Shown: positions 24,302 through 34,072, counted from the first letter of the stretch. The stretch is 54,958 bases of DNA from Sinorhizobium terangae (GCF_009601505.1 NZ_WITC01000008.1:1-54958), one strand, 5' to 3'. Made by a program: numbers and translations. Notes: a model not told the origin generated them from the sequence alone.

Positions 24302-25207
24302 ATGGCCCGCAATACTTTGCCGACCATTACCGCTGGAGAGGGCGGTCTCAACCGTTATCTCGACGAAATCCGCAAATTTCCGATGCTCGAACCGCAGGAA
24401 GAGTACATGCTCGCCAAGCGGTACCAGGAGCATGACGACCGCAACGCTGCGCACAAGCTGGTAACGAGCCATCTTCGCCTCGTCGCCAAGATCGCGATGG
24501 GATACCGCGGCTATGGTCTGCCGATCGGCGAAGTCGTATCGGAAGGCAACGTCGGCCTGATGCAGGCCGTCAAGAAATTCGAGCCCGATCGCGGCTTCCG
24601 GCTCGCGACCTACGCGATGTGGTGGATCAAGGCAGCGATCCAGGAATACATCCTGCGCTCCTGGTCGCTCGTCAAGATGGGCACGACCGCCAACCAGAAA
24701 CGGCTGTTCTTCAACCTCCGGCGGCTCAAAGGCCGCATCCAGGCACTCGACGAGGGCGACCTCAAGCCCGAGCAGGTGAAGGAAATCGCGACGACACTGA
24801 AGGTCAGCGAGGACGAGGTCGTTTCCATGAACCGCCGCCTCTCGGGCGATGCCTCGCTGAACGCGCCGATCAAGGCAAGCGAGGGCGATTCCGGACAGTG
24901 GCAGGATTGGCTTGTCGACGACCACGACAACCAGGAAGAGATCCTGATCGAACAGGACGAACTCGACAATCGCCGGGCCCTGCTCGCCAGCGCCATGAAG
25001 GTGCTGAACGATCGCGAGCGTCGGATCTTCGAGGCCCGCCGCTTGGCCGAGGACCCGGTAACGCTGGAAGATCTCTCGACCGAGTTCGACATCAGCCGCG
25101 AACGCGTCCGGCAGATCGAAGTCCGGGCGTTCGAGAAAGTGCAGGATGCCGTCCGCAAGGCGGCGCTGGAGCGCTCCAGCGCCTTGCGCGTCGTTGAAGG
25201 CGCGTAA
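24302..25207 (+). CDS. rpoH: heat-shock sigma factor RpoH (sigma-32)
   Basis: The 301-residue sigma factor has region 2 (LVTSHLRLVAKIAMGYRGYG and FRLATYAMWWIKAAIQEYIL), the RpoH box QKRLFFNLRRLKG near residue 134, and region 4 HTH (LEDLSTEFDISRERVRQIE). It directs RNA polymerase to heat-shock promoters for chaperones and proteases. Rhizobia carry two or more rpoH genes; this one looks like the main RpoH1 type, which is an inference. ATG 24302 has GGGGGT upstream. It is transcribed alone from a structured leader and ends at a strong terminator. Confidence 0.95.
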   Translation: MARNTLPTITAGEGGLNRYLDEIRKFPMLEPQEEYMLAKRYQEHDDRNAAHKLVTSHLRLVAKIAMGYRGYGLPIGEVVSEGNVGLMQAVKKFEPDRGFRLATYAMWWIKAAIQEYILRSWSLVKMGTTANQKRLFFNLRRLKGRIQALDEGDLKPEQVKEIATTLKVSEDEVVSMNRRLSGDASLNAPIKASEGDSGQWQDWLVDDHDNQEEILIEQDELDNRRALLASAMKVLNDRERRIFEARRLAEDPVTLEDLSTEFDISRERVRQIEVRAFEKVQDAVRKAALERSSALRVVEGA

Positions 25208-25241
25208 AGGGTTAAGCTTCCGCGCGACGCGGGAACAAACG

Positions 25242-25276
25242 AAAATCCCGGCCAGGTTGCCCCGCCGGGATTTTTT
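25242..25276 (+). terminator. terminator after rpoH
   Basis: AATCCCGGC pairs with GCCGGGATT (25264-25272) and continues into TTTTTT. A strong intrinsic terminator. It also faces the convergent gene ending at 25298. Confidence 0.88.
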
Positions 25277-25297
25277 GCATCGGTGTCTCGTTACCCG

Positions 25298-27562
25298 CTA
25301 CTGGCTGCTTGCGGCCGTGTTGCCGAGCGTACCCCACGCCTGCATAGCCTTGTTGAAGGCTTCGACGCCGGCCGCACCTTTTTCCAGCGTCAGCAGGGCA
25401 CGGCGACCGTTCCGGTAGGTAATCGGAATATCGATCCAGCTTCGGCTGCGCAGCAGTTCCGTATTGTTGCTGACCGCTTCGGCGAAGTCGTTGAGTGCGA
25501 TCATGTGGAAATCGTCGGTGATCTTCGCCGGGACGGCGATCAGCGGATCGCCACGGTCCTGCTCGGTGCGCTTCATCGAAACGCGCTGGACACCGTCGAT
25601 GGCACCGCCCTCGAAGTTCTCCGGAAGTGAGAACACGAATTCGATCACATGGCTTGCCGGCAGAGACGGGTCGGCATTGCGCTTGATCGTCATCAGCGCG
25701 GTAAAGCCTCGATCGGGAACGGTGATCTGCGCCTGGATGGCGGGCTCGGGTTTCGCGTCGCCGCCCGGCGACTCATCCTTGATCGACCAGGCGACGGTGC
25801 CCGGGATCGCTGTCGGCGACGACTGGCCGAGACGCTCCTCGTAAAGGAACATCTTCTCCCCATCTGCGACGGAAACCTCCGCCTGAGGCGCCGGCCCTGC
25901 ATTCTGGCCCTGTGCTGCGTTCTGACCCTGTGCTGCGTTCTGGCCCTGTGCCGTTGCCGCGGCTTGCTCTCCCGCCGGCGGCTGTGGTGCGGTGCCGCCA
26001 GGTTGCACATGCCCTGCCTCCGTCTGGGGAGCGACGGACTTGCCTTCCTGGGCAACTTCCGTGCCGTTCACCCCTGCCGGACCATCGTCCACTTCAGACC
26101 CGTCGGCAAGCAGCCGCTGGGTGAACTTGGTGGAACTGTCCTGCGGCTGCGCCGTTTGGTCAGGCGCACCAGATTGTCCGCTTGATTGACCGGTAGGCGC
26201 GGTCTCACCCGCCGGTGTTTCAGTGCCCTCCGGCGCTGCGGGCATAACCTTCGCAATCAGCCCCGAAAGCCAGGCGTTGCCCGCCTCCCGGTTCTGCCAA
26301 TAGGCGTAACCGCCACCACCGAGGAGAAGCGCAATAACGGCGCCGATCGCCAGACGCTTGAAGTTGAACCGGGAAGGCTTCGGTGTCGCGCGGTAGGACG
26401 CCGGCCGTGCCGGCGCGGAAATCGGAGGCTGCTCGCGGCCGTTCTCCTTGGCCGCTCCGTTCGCTACCGCGGCCCCGTTGCTCTCGCCAAAGCCAAGCAG
26501 GTCGTCGATATGGTCCCAGGCCGTGCTGGCACGTTCTTCCTGGCTCGCGGGCACAGGCGCTTTTTCCACCGGCCACGACCATTCGGAAATATCGTCGTCG
26601 GCAGGCTTATCCTTTCTGCCTTCCGTTGTGACCGCGAAAGGATCACCTTCGTCGAAGGACCAGGAGCGCGACGGTTCCGCCTCCTTGGCATGTTGTGCCG
26701 GCTCGACCTCCTCCGGTTCCACCGGATGAATGCCCAAAAGCTCGGGTGTCGACGAAGACGTGTCCTCGGGCGCCACCTGCGCGTCGGCGGCCTTCGTGGC
26801 TGGAGTCGTATCCTCCCACTCTGGCAAAGCCCATTCGGACGTGGCCGATTTCTTCGTCCCCTCCTCGCTCGACGGGGGCTCGGATTCCACCGGCTCCATA
26901 TGGTCGGGCTGCTCGCCGTGGCGTTCGTCTGCGTGCCGTTCGGGTTCCCGGATATGATCAACCGCCGGCGCCTGCTCGACTTCATGTTCGCGCGCGGCCG
27001 GCTGCTCTTCTGTCGAAGAAGGCCATTGCGCCGCTGCTCCCTCAGCAGGCTCTTCGGCCTCTGCCTCACGCGCCGTCTCGGATGGAACGCCGTCGTTATA
27101 GGCGGCGTCCTGCGCGACGTGCGGCTGCTCGTCCATAGCCTCGGCGGTAACCGAAGGTGGCGACACCGGTTCCTCGACGCTCGGCCCCTCGCTTGCAGGT
27201 TCCTCGAGCTCCTCTTCCGACGGTGCCTGTTCCGGTTCTGGAGCGGCGCTCGCGGCAGTCTCGGGCTCGACAGGGGCATGCGGCTCTTGTGCGACCGGCG
27301 TTTCAGCTACGCCAGGCTCGACCGCATCGACTTCCTCGACCGCGGGGAGCGCTTCAACGTGTTCGCTTTCGACCTCGCCGATCGCCTGTTCGAGCTTGTT
27401 CAGCTGGCGATTGATCATGTCGTCCGACGGCCGCGGGTTCATGTTTTCGAGTTGCCGGCGCACAGCACTGCGCGCCTTCTCGTAAACCTTGCCTCGCATT
27501 TCCGGTGTGTTTTCCGACAGGCCGTCAACGGTCCTGCGAATAACTGCAACAAAATCTGCCAT
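25298..27562 (-). CDS. large acidic, disordered single-pass membrane protein
   Basis: The 754-residue protein has four parts. Residues about 1-70 are a folded helical head (ADFVAVIRRTVDGLSENTPE) with RSAVRRQLENMNPRP. Residues about 70-390 are extremely rich in Glu, Pro and Ala and almost certainly disordered. One membrane helix follows near 404-425 (LAIGAVIALLLGGGGYAYW). After a Gln/Ala-rich linker containing three QGQNAA repeats (about 537-554), a periplasmic beta-rich domain of about 180 residues closes the protein. I chose ATG 27562. Rhizobial homologues are hypothetical membrane proteins. It follows purA on the same strand with 63 bases between, so it may be co-transcribed. The architecture suggests a cytoplasm-to-periplasm tether; function unknown. 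Confidence 0.82.
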   Translation of the reverse strand: MADFVAVIRRTVDGLSENTPEMRGKVYEKARSAVRRQLENMNPRPSDDMINRQLNKLEQAIGEVESEHVEALPAVEEVDAVEPGVAETPVAQEPHAPVEPETAASAAPEPEQAPSEEELEEPASEGPSVEEPVSPPSVTAEAMDEQPHVAQDAAYNDGVPSETAREAEAEEPAEGAAAQWPSSTEEQPAAREHEVEQAPAVDHIREPERHADERHGEQPDHMEPVESEPPSSEEGTKKSATSEWALPEWEDTTPATKAADAQVAPEDTSSSTPELLGIHPVEPEEVEPAQHAKEAEPSRSWSFDEGDPFAVTTEGRKDKPADDDISEWSWPVEKAPVPASQEERASTAWDHIDDLLGFGESNGAAVANGAAKENGREQPPISAPARPASYRATPKPSRFNFKRLAIGAVIALLLGGGGYAYWQNREAGNAWLSGLIAKVMPAAPEGTETPAGETAPTGQSSGQSGAPDQTAQPQDSSTKFTQRLLADGSEVDDGPAGVNGTEVAQEGKSVAPQTEAGHVQPGGTAPQPPAGEQAAATAQGQNAAQGQNAAQGQNAGPAPQAEVSVADGEKMFLYEERLGQSSPTAIPGTVAWSIKDESPGGDAKPEPAIQAQITVPDRGFTALMTIKRNADPSLPASHVIEFVFSLPENFEGGAIDGVQRVSMKRTEQDRGDPLIAVPAKITDDFHMIALNDFAEAVSNNTELLRSRSWIDIPITYRNGRRALLTLEKGAAGVEAFNKAMQAWGTLGNTAASSQ
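25900..25956. repeat. three 18-base in-frame tandem repeats
   Basis: The unit TTCTGGCCCTGTGCTGCG occurs three times with small changes, encoding repeated QGQNAA in the linker of the 754-residue membrane protein. Such arrays change copy number readily. Confidence 0.7.
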
Positions 27563-27625
27563 CAGAACTTTCTCATACTCCCAGGCGTGCGCCCGCAATC
27601 ACGACGCCACTGTCGTTGCGGGACA

Positions 27626-28924
27626 CTAGTCCTCAAAAGGATCCGTCACAAGTATTGTGTCGTCGCGTTCCGGGCTCGTCGAAAGAAGTGCAACCGGTGC
27701 GCCGATCAGTTCCTCGACCTGGCGAACATACTTGATCGCCTGTGCCGGAAGATCGGCCCAACTGCGGGCACCAACCGTCGATTCCTTCCAGCCTTCAAGC
27801 GTAATGTAGACTGGCTTTACCGAAGCTTGCTGCGCCTGACTTGCCGGAAGGTGGTCGATCTCTTGTCCGTCCAGAGTATAACCGACGCAAATCTTCAACT
27901 CGTCGAGGCCATCGAGCACGTCGAGCTTGGTGAGCGCAATGCCGGTGATGCCGTTGGCGGCAACCGACTGACGCACGAGCGTGGCGTCGAACCAGCCGCA
28001 GCGGCGCTTGCGCCCTGTGACGGTCCCGAATTCATGGCCGCGTTCGCCGAGGAACTGGCCGACCTCATCGTTAAGCTCGGTCGGAAACGGCCCTTCGCCG
28101 ACGCGCGTCGTATAGGCCTTGGTGATGCCGAGGATATAGCCGAGCGATCCCGGACCCATGCCGGAACCGGCAGCGGCCTGGCCGGCAACCGTGTTGGACG
28201 AGGTGACGAAGGGGTAGGTGCCGTGATCGATATCGAGCAGCGTGCCCTGAGCACCCTCGAAAAGGATACGCGCGCCCTTGCGGCGTTCCTTGTCGAGGAG
28301 CAGCCAGACCGTGTCCATGAACGGCAGCACCCGCGCTGCGACGGAGGAGAGTTCGTCCATGATCGCCTGATGGCTGATCTCCGCTTCGCCCAGCCCGCGG
28401 CGCAGTGCGTTGTGGTGCGTCAGCAACCGATCGACCTTCGCCGGCAGGGTATCGAGATCGGCAAGGTCCATGACGCGGATGGCGCGGCGACCGACCTTGT
28501 CTTCGTAGGCCGGGCCGATGCCGCGGCGTGTCGTGCCGATCTTGGTGCCGCTGTTCGAGGCGGCATCCTCACGGAATCCGTCGAGCTCGCGGTGCAGCGA
28601 CAGAATGAGCGTCGCATTGTCGGCGATGCGCAGATTGTCGGGCGTGACCTTCACGCCCTGCTTGGCGAGCTTGTCCATTTCCGCAATCAGCGCATGGGGG
28701 TCGATCACGACGCCGTTGCCGATGACGGCGAGCTTGCCGGGACGAACGACGCCGGAGGGAAGCAGCGACAGCTTATAGCTGACGCCGTCGATCACCAGGG
28801 TATGGCCGGCATTGTGGCCGCCCTGGAATCGCACGACGATGTCCGCGCGCTCCGAGAGCCAGTCCACGATCTTGCCTTTGCCTTCGTCGCCCCACTGGGA
28901 CCCGACCACCACGACATTCGTCAT
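27626..28924 (-). CDS. purA: adenylosuccinate synthetase
   Basis: The 432-residue enzyme makes adenylosuccinate from IMP, aspartate and GTP, the first committed step to AMP. The N-terminal [20 protein letters not shown] contains the P-loop with catalytic Asp13, followed by [26 protein letters not shown] and [15 protein letters not shown] are further family blocks. The length is normal. ATG 28924 has AGGAAG upstream and is the standard start, although the frame remains open to 28981. It is divergent from a transporter gene and followed by the acidic membrane protein gene. Confidence 0.97.
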   Translation of the reverse strand: MTNVVVVGSQWGDEGKGKIVDWLSERADIVVRFQGGHNAGHTLVIDGVSYKLSLLPSGVVRPGKLAVIGNGVVIDPHALIAEMDKLAKQGVKVTPDNLRIADNATLILSLHRELDGFREDAASNSGTKIGTTRRGIGPAYEDKVGRRAIRVMDLADLDTLPAKVDRLLTHHNALRRGLGEAEISHQAIMDELSSVAARVLPFMDTVWLLLDKERRKGARILFEGAQGTLLDIDHGTYPFVTSSNTVAGQAAAGSGMGPGSLGYILGITKAYTTRVGEGPFPTELNDEVGQFLGERGHEFGTVTGRKRRCGWFDATLVRQSVAANGITGIALTKLDVLDGLDELKICVGYTLDGQEIDHLPASQAQQASVKPVYITLEGWKESTVGARSWADLPAQAIKYVRQVEELIGAPVALLSTSPERDDTILVTDPFED

Positions 28925-29115
28925 AATTTTCTTCCTGTTCGCACGCGCAGAAGGGATTGCGCCATCCTGAAACCCGCGCATCTATACTGTGTTGTCCTGC
29001 GGAAAGCGACCCCGTTGTGACCCGCGCGGCGCCCTTTTTGCATGACAAGCGATGGATTTAGCGCCTATATCTCTGCTGCTCTCCCGCCTCTCCGGCACTC
29101 CATTTCCCGTCCCAC

Positions 29116-30021
29116 ATGGATCGCAGCATCGTGAACGCCAGGGCTTATTTCTATCTCGCAATAACTTCGCTTTTTTGGGGCGGCAATTCAGTCGCAGGCA
29201 AAATGGCCGTCGGACACGTCAGCCCGATGATGCTGACGACACTGCGCTGGATGGTCGCGCTTGCCGTCATCCTGGCATTGATGACGCCGCAGATCCGTCG
29301 CGACTGGGACAAGATCCGTGAGCACTGGCTGCAATTGTTTGCCTATGGTGCCGTCGGCTTCACGATGTTCAATGCGTTCCTCTATTCCGCGGTGAAATAT
29401 ACGAGCGCTATCAACGCAGTGATCCTGCAGGCCGGCATTCCGATGCTGATCTTCCTCTTCAACTTCGCCCTCTTCCGGACGAAAGCTTCAGTCGCGCAGG
29501 TCATCGGCTTCACCGTGACGCTGATCGGCGTCCTGATCACCGCCGCGCATGGCGACCTCGCGAGCCTCTTGCAGTTGCAGTTCAATTTCGGCGACGCACT
29601 GATGATCCTCGCCTGTATCGTTTATGCCGCCTATACCGTCGCGCTGCGCTGGAAGCCGAACATGCACTGGCAGAGCTTCATCGCGGCACCGGCCTTCGGG
29701 GCGCTGGTGAGCGCCGTCCCGCTCCTCATCTGGGAATTCTCAGACGGCAACGCGATCGTGCCCGATGCCAGCGGCTGGGCGATCGTGGTCTATGCCGCGA
29801 TCTTCCCGTCGCTGATGTCGCAGGTTCTATACGTGCGTGGCGTGGAGATGATCGGCGCCAATCGCGCCGGCCTGTTCATCAACGCCATCCCGGTGTTCGG
29901 AACGCTTCTATCCGTGCTTCTTGTGGGCGAGACGTTTCATCCCTTTCACCTGGTAGCATTGCTGCTGGTGCTTGGCGGCATTGCCATCGCGGAACGCGGC
30001 CGCCCCAAACTGCCGCGATGA
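29116..30021 (+). CDS. EamA/DMT-family transporter
   Basis: The 301-residue protein has about ten hydrophobic segments in two EamA repeats (AITSLFWGGNSVAGKMAVGH at the start, and ILACIVYAAYTVALRWKPNM opening the second half). Drug/metabolite transporters of this family export amino acids, metabolites or toxic compounds across the inner membrane; the substrate cannot be predicted. It is divergent from purA and converges on serA, with a strong hairpin between. No regulator or enzyme nearby hints at a substrate. Confidence 0.88.
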   Translation: MDRSIVNARAYFYLAITSLFWGGNSVAGKMAVGHVSPMMLTTLRWMVALAVILALMTPQIRRDWDKIREHWLQLFAYGAVGFTMFNAFLYSAVKYTSAINAVILQAGIPMLIFLFNFALFRTKASVAQVIGFTVTLIGVLITAAHGDLASLLQLQFNFGDALMILACIVYAAYTVALRWKPNMHWQSFIAAPAFGALVSAVPLLIWEFSDGNAIVPDASGWAIVVYAAIFPSLMSQVLYVRGVEMIGANRAGLFINAIPVFGTLLSVLLVGETFHPFHLVALLLVLGGIAIAERGRPKLPR

Positions 30022-30070
30022 CAGGAACGGCGCCGGCAAGGCCGTTGCCCGCCTCCACATAAAAATGCGA

Positions 30071-30102
30071 TAGCGCCGCACATCTGAAAGACGTGCGGCG
30101 CT
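30071..30102. terminator. bidirectional hairpin between transporter gene and serA
   Basis: TAGCGCCGCAC (30071-30081) pairs with GTGCGGCGCTG (30092-30102). It resembles a RIME1-type first palindrome and lies in the convergent gap. On the minus strand a run of five T follows eight bases later. Confidence 0.55.
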
Positions 30103-30128
30103 GTGACCGAGTTCCGGAATGCTTCCGT

Positions 30129-31724
30129 TTAATCGATATTGAACACCAGTTGCTTCGCCTGGCGGATTGCCGCGTTGGCACGCAGCTTGTCGAGCACCGT
30201 CTCGGAGACCGGACCGTCGACATAAAGCAGAGCGATGGCGTCGCCGCCTTCCTTCTCACGGCCGAGCTGGAAGTTGGCGATGTTGACACCAGCGTCGCCA
30301 AGCGTCGTGCCGATGAAGCCGATCATGCCCGGGACATCCGTGTTGGTCAGATAGACCATGTGCTTGCCGACATCGGCGTCGAGATTGATGCCCTTGATCT
30401 GGATGAAGCGCGGCTTGCCGTCGGAGAAGACCGTGCCTGCGACCGAACGGGTCTGGTTCGCCGTCGTCACCGTCAGCTTGATATAGCCGTCGAAGACACC
30501 GGACTTGTCGCGCTTCACTTCGGAAAGGATCACGCCCTTTTCCTTGATCATGACCGGCGCGGAAACCATGTTGACGTCGGCTACCTGCGGCCGGATCAGG
30601 CCGGCGAGAACCGCGCTCGTCAGTGCCTTGGTGTTCATGCCCGCCGTGGAGCCGTCATAGAGGATTTCGATTTCCTTGATCGCGCTTTCCGTGACCTGGC
30701 CGACGAAGGCGCCGAGAACGTCGGCGAGCCGGATGAAGGGCTTCAGGATCGGCGCTTCCTCCGCCGTGATCGACGGCATGTTGATCGCGTTCGAGACGGC
30801 GCCATTGACCAGGTAGTCGGCCATCTGCTCGGCAACCTGCAACGCCACGTTCTCCTGCGCTTCCGTCGTGGAGGCACCGAGATGCGGCGTGCAGACGACG
30901 TTCGGCAGACCGAAGAGCGGGCTTTCGGTGGCGGGCTCTACCTCGAAGACGTCGAAGCCGGCGCCGGCGACATGGCCGGACTTCAACGCCTCCGCAAGCG
31001 CGCTTTCGACGACGAGGCCGCCGCGCGCGCAGTTGATGATGCGCACGCCCGGCTTCATCTTGGCGATTGCTTCTGCATCGATGATGCTACGGGTCTTGTC
31101 GGTCAGCGGCACGTGCAGGGTGATGAAATCCGCTCGCGCAAAAAGCTCGTCGAGCTCGACCTTGACGACGCCCATCTCCTCGGCGCGCTCCTTCGACAGG
31201 AACGGATCATAGGCAATGACGTGCATCTTCAGGCCGATGGCGCGGGCGCAGACGATCGAGCCGATATTGCCGGCGCCGATGACGCCCAGCACCTTGCCGG
31301 TAATCTCGACGCCCATGAACTTCGATTTTTCCCACTTGCCGGCCTGGGTGGAACCGTCGGCTGCGGGAAGTTGCCGGGCGACGGCAAACATCAGCGCGAT
31401 CGCATGCTCGGCCGTGGTGATCGAGTTGCCGAAGGGCGTGTTCATGACGATGATACCGCGACGCGACGCAGCCGGGATGTCGACATTGTCCACGCCGATG
31501 CCGGCACGGCCGACGACCTTGAGATTGGTGGCGGCAGCGATCAGCTTCTCCGTCACCTTGGTGGCGGAGCGGATGGCGAGACCGTCGTAGTTGCCGATGA
31601 TCTCGGCGAGCTTTTCCTTGTCCTTGCCGAGCTTCGGCTGGAAATCCACTTCGACGCCGCGGTCGCGGAAGATCTGGACGGCGGTTTCCGACAGTTCATC
31701 GGATACGAGAACGCGAGGTGCCAT
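30129..31724 (-). CDS. serA: D-3-phosphoglycerate dehydrogenase
   Basis: The 531-residue enzyme oxidises 3-phosphoglycerate to 3-phosphohydroxypyruvate, the first step of serine synthesis. The long form has a catalytic and NAD domain (VLGVIGAGNIGSIVCARAIG; active-site CTPHLGASTTEAQENVA with His), an intervening domain (about 320-450) and a C-terminal ACT domain (VYLTNTDVPGMIGFIGTTLG) that binds serine for feedback. The length is typical of the type found in actinobacteria and rhizobia. It follows serC at 80 bases with an intercistronic hairpin, forming a serC-serA operon. Confidence 0.97.
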   Translation of the reverse strand: MAPRVLVSDELSETAVQIFRDRGVEVDFQPKLGKDKEKLAEIIGNYDGLAIRSATKVTEKLIAAATNLKVVGRAGIGVDNVDIPAASRRGIIVMNTPFGNSITTAEHAIALMFAVARQLPAADGSTQAGKWEKSKFMGVEITGKVLGVIGAGNIGSIVCARAIGLKMHVIAYDPFLSKERAEEMGVVKVELDELFARADFITLHVPLTDKTRSIIDAEAIAKMKPGVRIINCARGGLVVESALAEALKSGHVAGAGFDVFEVEPATESPLFGLPNVVCTPHLGASTTEAQENVALQVAEQMADYLVNGAVSNAINMPSITAEEAPILKPFIRLADVLGAFVGQVTESAIKEIEILYDGSTAGMNTKALTSAVLAGLIRPQVADVNMVSAPVMIKEKGVILSEVKRDKSGVFDGYIKLTVTTANQTRSVAGTVFSDGKPRFIQIKGINLDADVGKHMVYLTNTDVPGMIGFIGTTLGDAGVNIANFQLGREKEGGDAIALLYVDGPVSETVLDKLRANAAIRQAKQLVFNID

Positions 31725-31768
31725 GAGAGGCCTCCTTAAGGATCAGTTCTGAAAGGGATGCGGGATTG

Positions 31769-31792
31769 GCTTCGCTCGTCTGCGAGCGAAGC
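31769..31792 (-). other. intercistronic hairpin between serC and serA
   Basis: A perfect ten-base stem, GCTTCGCTCG with CGAGCGAAGC around TCTG. There is no T-run, so it more likely stabilises or processes the operon transcript than ends it. Confidence 0.5.
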
Positions 31793-31804
31793 TTATCGCT
31801 TGGA

Positions 31805-32983
31805 TCAGGCGGCGGCCTGCGACAGCGTCGCCTTCTGGGTCTCGAAAGCCCAGGTGAGCCACGGCATCAGCGCTTCCATGTCGGAAGTTTCGATAGTGGC
31901 ACCAGCCCAGATCCGCAGACCGGAGGGGGCATCGCGATAGTGGCCGACATCGTGGGCCACACCTTCCTTTTCGAGCAGGGCAACGACGCCCTTCGCGAAA
32001 GCGGCCTGGCCGTCGGCATCAAGGGCCAATACGTCCTTGTCGACGATCTTGAGGCAGACAGAGGTGTTGGAGCGGGTTTCCGCCTTGATCGCCAGGTTTG
32101 CAATCCAGGCATTTGCGTCGACGAACCGATGGATCGCGTCGGCGTTGGCGTCTGCCCTGGCGATCAGTCCCTTGAGGCCGCCAACCGACTTCGCCCAAAG
32201 GAGCGCGTCGATATAGTCTTCGACGCAGAGCATCGACGGCGTGTTGATTGTTTCGCCGGCAAAGATGCCCTCGATCAGCTTGCCGCCGCTGGTCAGGCGG
32301 AAGATCTTCGGCAACGGCCACGCCGGTGCATAGGTCAGCAGCCGTTCGACTGCGCGCGGCGAAAGGATGAGGATGCCGTGCGCCCCCTCACCGCCGAGCA
32401 CCTTCTGCCAGGAGAAGGTGACGACGTCGAGCTTGGCGAAATCGAGCTCCTGAGCAAAGGCGGCGGAGGTCGCGTCGCAGATCGTCAGGCCCTTGCGGTC
32501 CGCGGGGATGAATTCGGCATTCGGCACGCGCACGCCCGAGGTCGTGCCGTTCCAGGTGAAGACGACATCGCGGTCGAAATCGACCTTGGCGAGATCCGGC
32601 AGTTCGCCATAGCCTGCTTCGAACTTGCGAACGTCGGGAAGCTTCAGCTGCTTGACCACGTCGGTCACCCAACCGGCACCGAAGCTTTCCCAGGCAAGCA
32701 TATCGACGCCACGGGCGCCGAGCAGCGACCAGAGCGCCATTTCCACGGCGCCGGTATCGGAGGCGGGCACGATACCGATGCGGTAGTCGGCCGGCACTTC
32801 AAGAATTTCACGGGTAAGGTCAATGGCCTGTTTGAGCTTCGTCTTGCCGATCTTCGCCCGGTGCGAGCGACCGAGTGCGGCATCGGAGAGAGCGTCGAGC
32901 GTCCAACCAGGGCGCTTTGCGCAGGGGCCAGAAGAAAAATGGGTATTTGCCGGACGCACGTCCGGCTTGGCAGGCTTCGTCAT
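31805..32983 (-). CDS. serC: phosphoserine aminotransferase
   Basis: The 392-residue PLP enzyme converts 3-phosphohydroxypyruvate and glutamate to phosphoserine, the second step of serine synthesis. It is of the longer alpha-proteobacterial SerC type, with [20 protein letters not shown] at the start, [19 protein letters not shown] for cofactor phosphate contacts, and the PLP lysine in [20 protein letters not shown]. It heads the serC-serA operon, has its own promoter at 33038-33066 and a short structured leader ending at the start codon. Confidence 0.96.
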   Translation of the reverse strand: MTKPAKPDVRPANTHFSSGPCAKRPGWTLDALSDAALGRSHRAKIGKTKLKQAIDLTREILEVPADYRIGIVPASDTGAVEMALWSLLGARGVDMLAWESFGAGWVTDVVKQLKLPDVRKFEAGYGELPDLAKVDFDRDVVFTWNGTTSGVRVPNAEFIPADRKGLTICDATSAAFAQELDFAKLDVVTFSWQKVLGGEGAHGILILSPRAVERLLTYAPAWPLPKIFRLTSGGKLIEGIFAGETINTPSMLCVEDYIDALLWAKSVGGLKGLIARADANADAIHRFVDANAWIANLAIKAETRSNTSVCLKIVDKDVLALDADGQAAFAKGVVALLEKEGVAHDVGHYRDAPSGLRIWAGATIETSDMEALMPWLTWAFETQKATLSQAAA

Positions 32984-33039
32984 AATGCTATCCTCTCAGA
33001 TAGAAGCCCCTCGTTGGGGAGGGGTGTCCCGCCGTCGGG
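32984..33039 (-). promoter_or_regulatory. serC leader RNA element
   Basis: On the minus strand the leader has CCCGACGGCGGG (33028-33039), then ACCCCTC...GAGGGGC (about 33006-33026), then CTATC-tgagag-GATAG (32988-33003), which holds a GAGAGG ribosome site in its loop just before the ATG. The arrangement matches the serC motif described in alphaproteobacteria, as far as I recall it. The ligand or factor, if any, is unknown. Confidence 0.65.
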
Positions 33040-33066
33040 AATATTGTGGGTCCGAGAGGAAGTCAA
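33038..33066 (-). promoter_or_regulatory. promoter of the serC-serA operon
   Basis: On the minus strand TTGACT (33061-33066) and TATTCC (33038-33043) with a 17-base spacer. Transcription would begin near 33031, at the leader element. Confidence 0.6.
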
Positions 33067-33115
33067 GCGGCTTGCGTCGCTTTTGAAAAAATATTCGGCG
33101 TTCTGGGCAAAGTGC

Positions 33116-33143
33116 AAAAACCGTCGGTGCGACTGCCGAACGG
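33116..33143 (-). terminator. terminator after the first barrel gene
   Basis: On the minus strand CCGTTCGG (33136-33143) pairs with CCGACGG (33121-33127), followed by TTTTT. It separates the barrel gene from the serC promoter. Confidence 0.75.
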
Positions 33144-33146
33144 TCG

Positions 33147-33995
33147 TCACCAGAGCGAGAAGCGCAGGCCCGCGCGGATCTCATGGCGTGAAAGGCCGTC
33201 GTCGTGGCCCTTGGCGCCGCGGGCGCCGGCAAGTGCCTCCGCCCCGAAGTTGAACATATCTCCATCCGCTATGCGGGAATAACGATAGCCGAGATCGAGT
33301 TTCAGCCGGTCGGTGATGTCATAGGAGACACCGGCCATGAGCGCATAGGTGAAGCGCCAGCTATCCTCTCCCTCATAGGACGTTCCGCCAGCGCCACCGG
33401 CGCAGACGCCGCCGCCAGGGATGCAGGTCGCGGTCTCGCGAACTGTGTTCCAGTTGATGTTGGTGGCACCGATGCCGGCGCCGATATACGGCGTAAATCC
33501 GGCGAGCGTCGCCAGGTCGACATAACCGTTCGCCATGAGGCCGAGCGCGGAAAAATTGGCGTCATGCGAAAAAGCACATGACGTTCCGGCGCCCTGGCCC
33601 GCGCAGGGAGCGGCTGACAGCGACGAGCCGTCGAACCGCCCCTCGAAATATTCCGCTGTTACGTCTGCACGCACGATATCGTTGAACCGATAGCCAATGC
33701 CGATCGTCCCCGAGATCGGCTTGTCGAAGCGGGCATTGTCGAACGGGACGTTGTCGTAGGTGCCCGTTCCAGCGTCGAAAGTGCGATAGGACGGATCGCC
33801 CTCGTCGCGCCATGGCGCATAGCCGATGTCGCCGCGCAAATAGACACCACCGACATCGTTTGCTTCGGGGGAAATGGTGATCTCCGGCGCGTCAAGCAAT
33901 TCATCGTCTGCTGCATGTGCCGCACCGGACGCCAGCAGTCCAGCGCCCAGACCAGCGCCAAGTGCGATCCCGCAGATCCCGTGCCGCCAGTCCAT
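33147..33995 (-). CDS. outer-membrane beta-barrel protein (Omp25-like)
   Basis: The 282-residue protein has a signal peptide (IALGAGLGAGLLASGAAHA, cut near residue 28) and alternating amphipathic strands ending in the outer-membrane signature GLRFSLW with C-terminal Trp. The strands ISGTIGIGYRFNDIVRADVT, GFTPYIGAGIGATNINW and DRLKLDLGYRYSRIADG are typical of Omp25/Omp31-type eight-stranded barrels. It is a paralogue of the gene at 35024-35788, which shares the GAGIGA loop and Y-ids-D-GY strand. A perfect CtrA box stands 78 bases before the start. Its role is likely envelope stability or surface interaction. Confidence 0.85.
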   Translation of the reverse strand: MDWRHGICGIALGAGLGAGLLASGAAHAADDELLDAPEITISPEANDVGGVYLRGDIGYAPWRDEGDPSYRTFDAGTGTYDNVPFDNARFDKPISGTIGIGYRFNDIVRADVTAEYFEGRFDGSSLSAAPCAGQGAGTSCAFSHDANFSALGLMANGYVDLATLAGFTPYIGAGIGATNINWNTVRETATCIPGGGVCAGGAGGTSYEGEDSWRFTYALMAGVSYDITDRLKLDLGYRYSRIADGDMFNFGAEALAGARGAKGHDDGLSRHEIRAGLRFSLW

Positions 33996-34072
33996 CCGTA
34001 TGCCCTTTCGTCAATGCCGTCGGACCGACCTTCGTGGTGGCCGGACCTGCGTTAACTATTGGCAGGGACAAG

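Noticed and set aside
26186..29020. A 944-codon plus-strand frame across the acidic membrane protein and purA
   Set aside because: It is antisense to two well-supported genes, has very high Arg/Cys content and no domain.
30093..31739. A 548-codon plus-strand frame over serA
   Set aside because: Antisense shadow of serA produced by GC-rich third positions.
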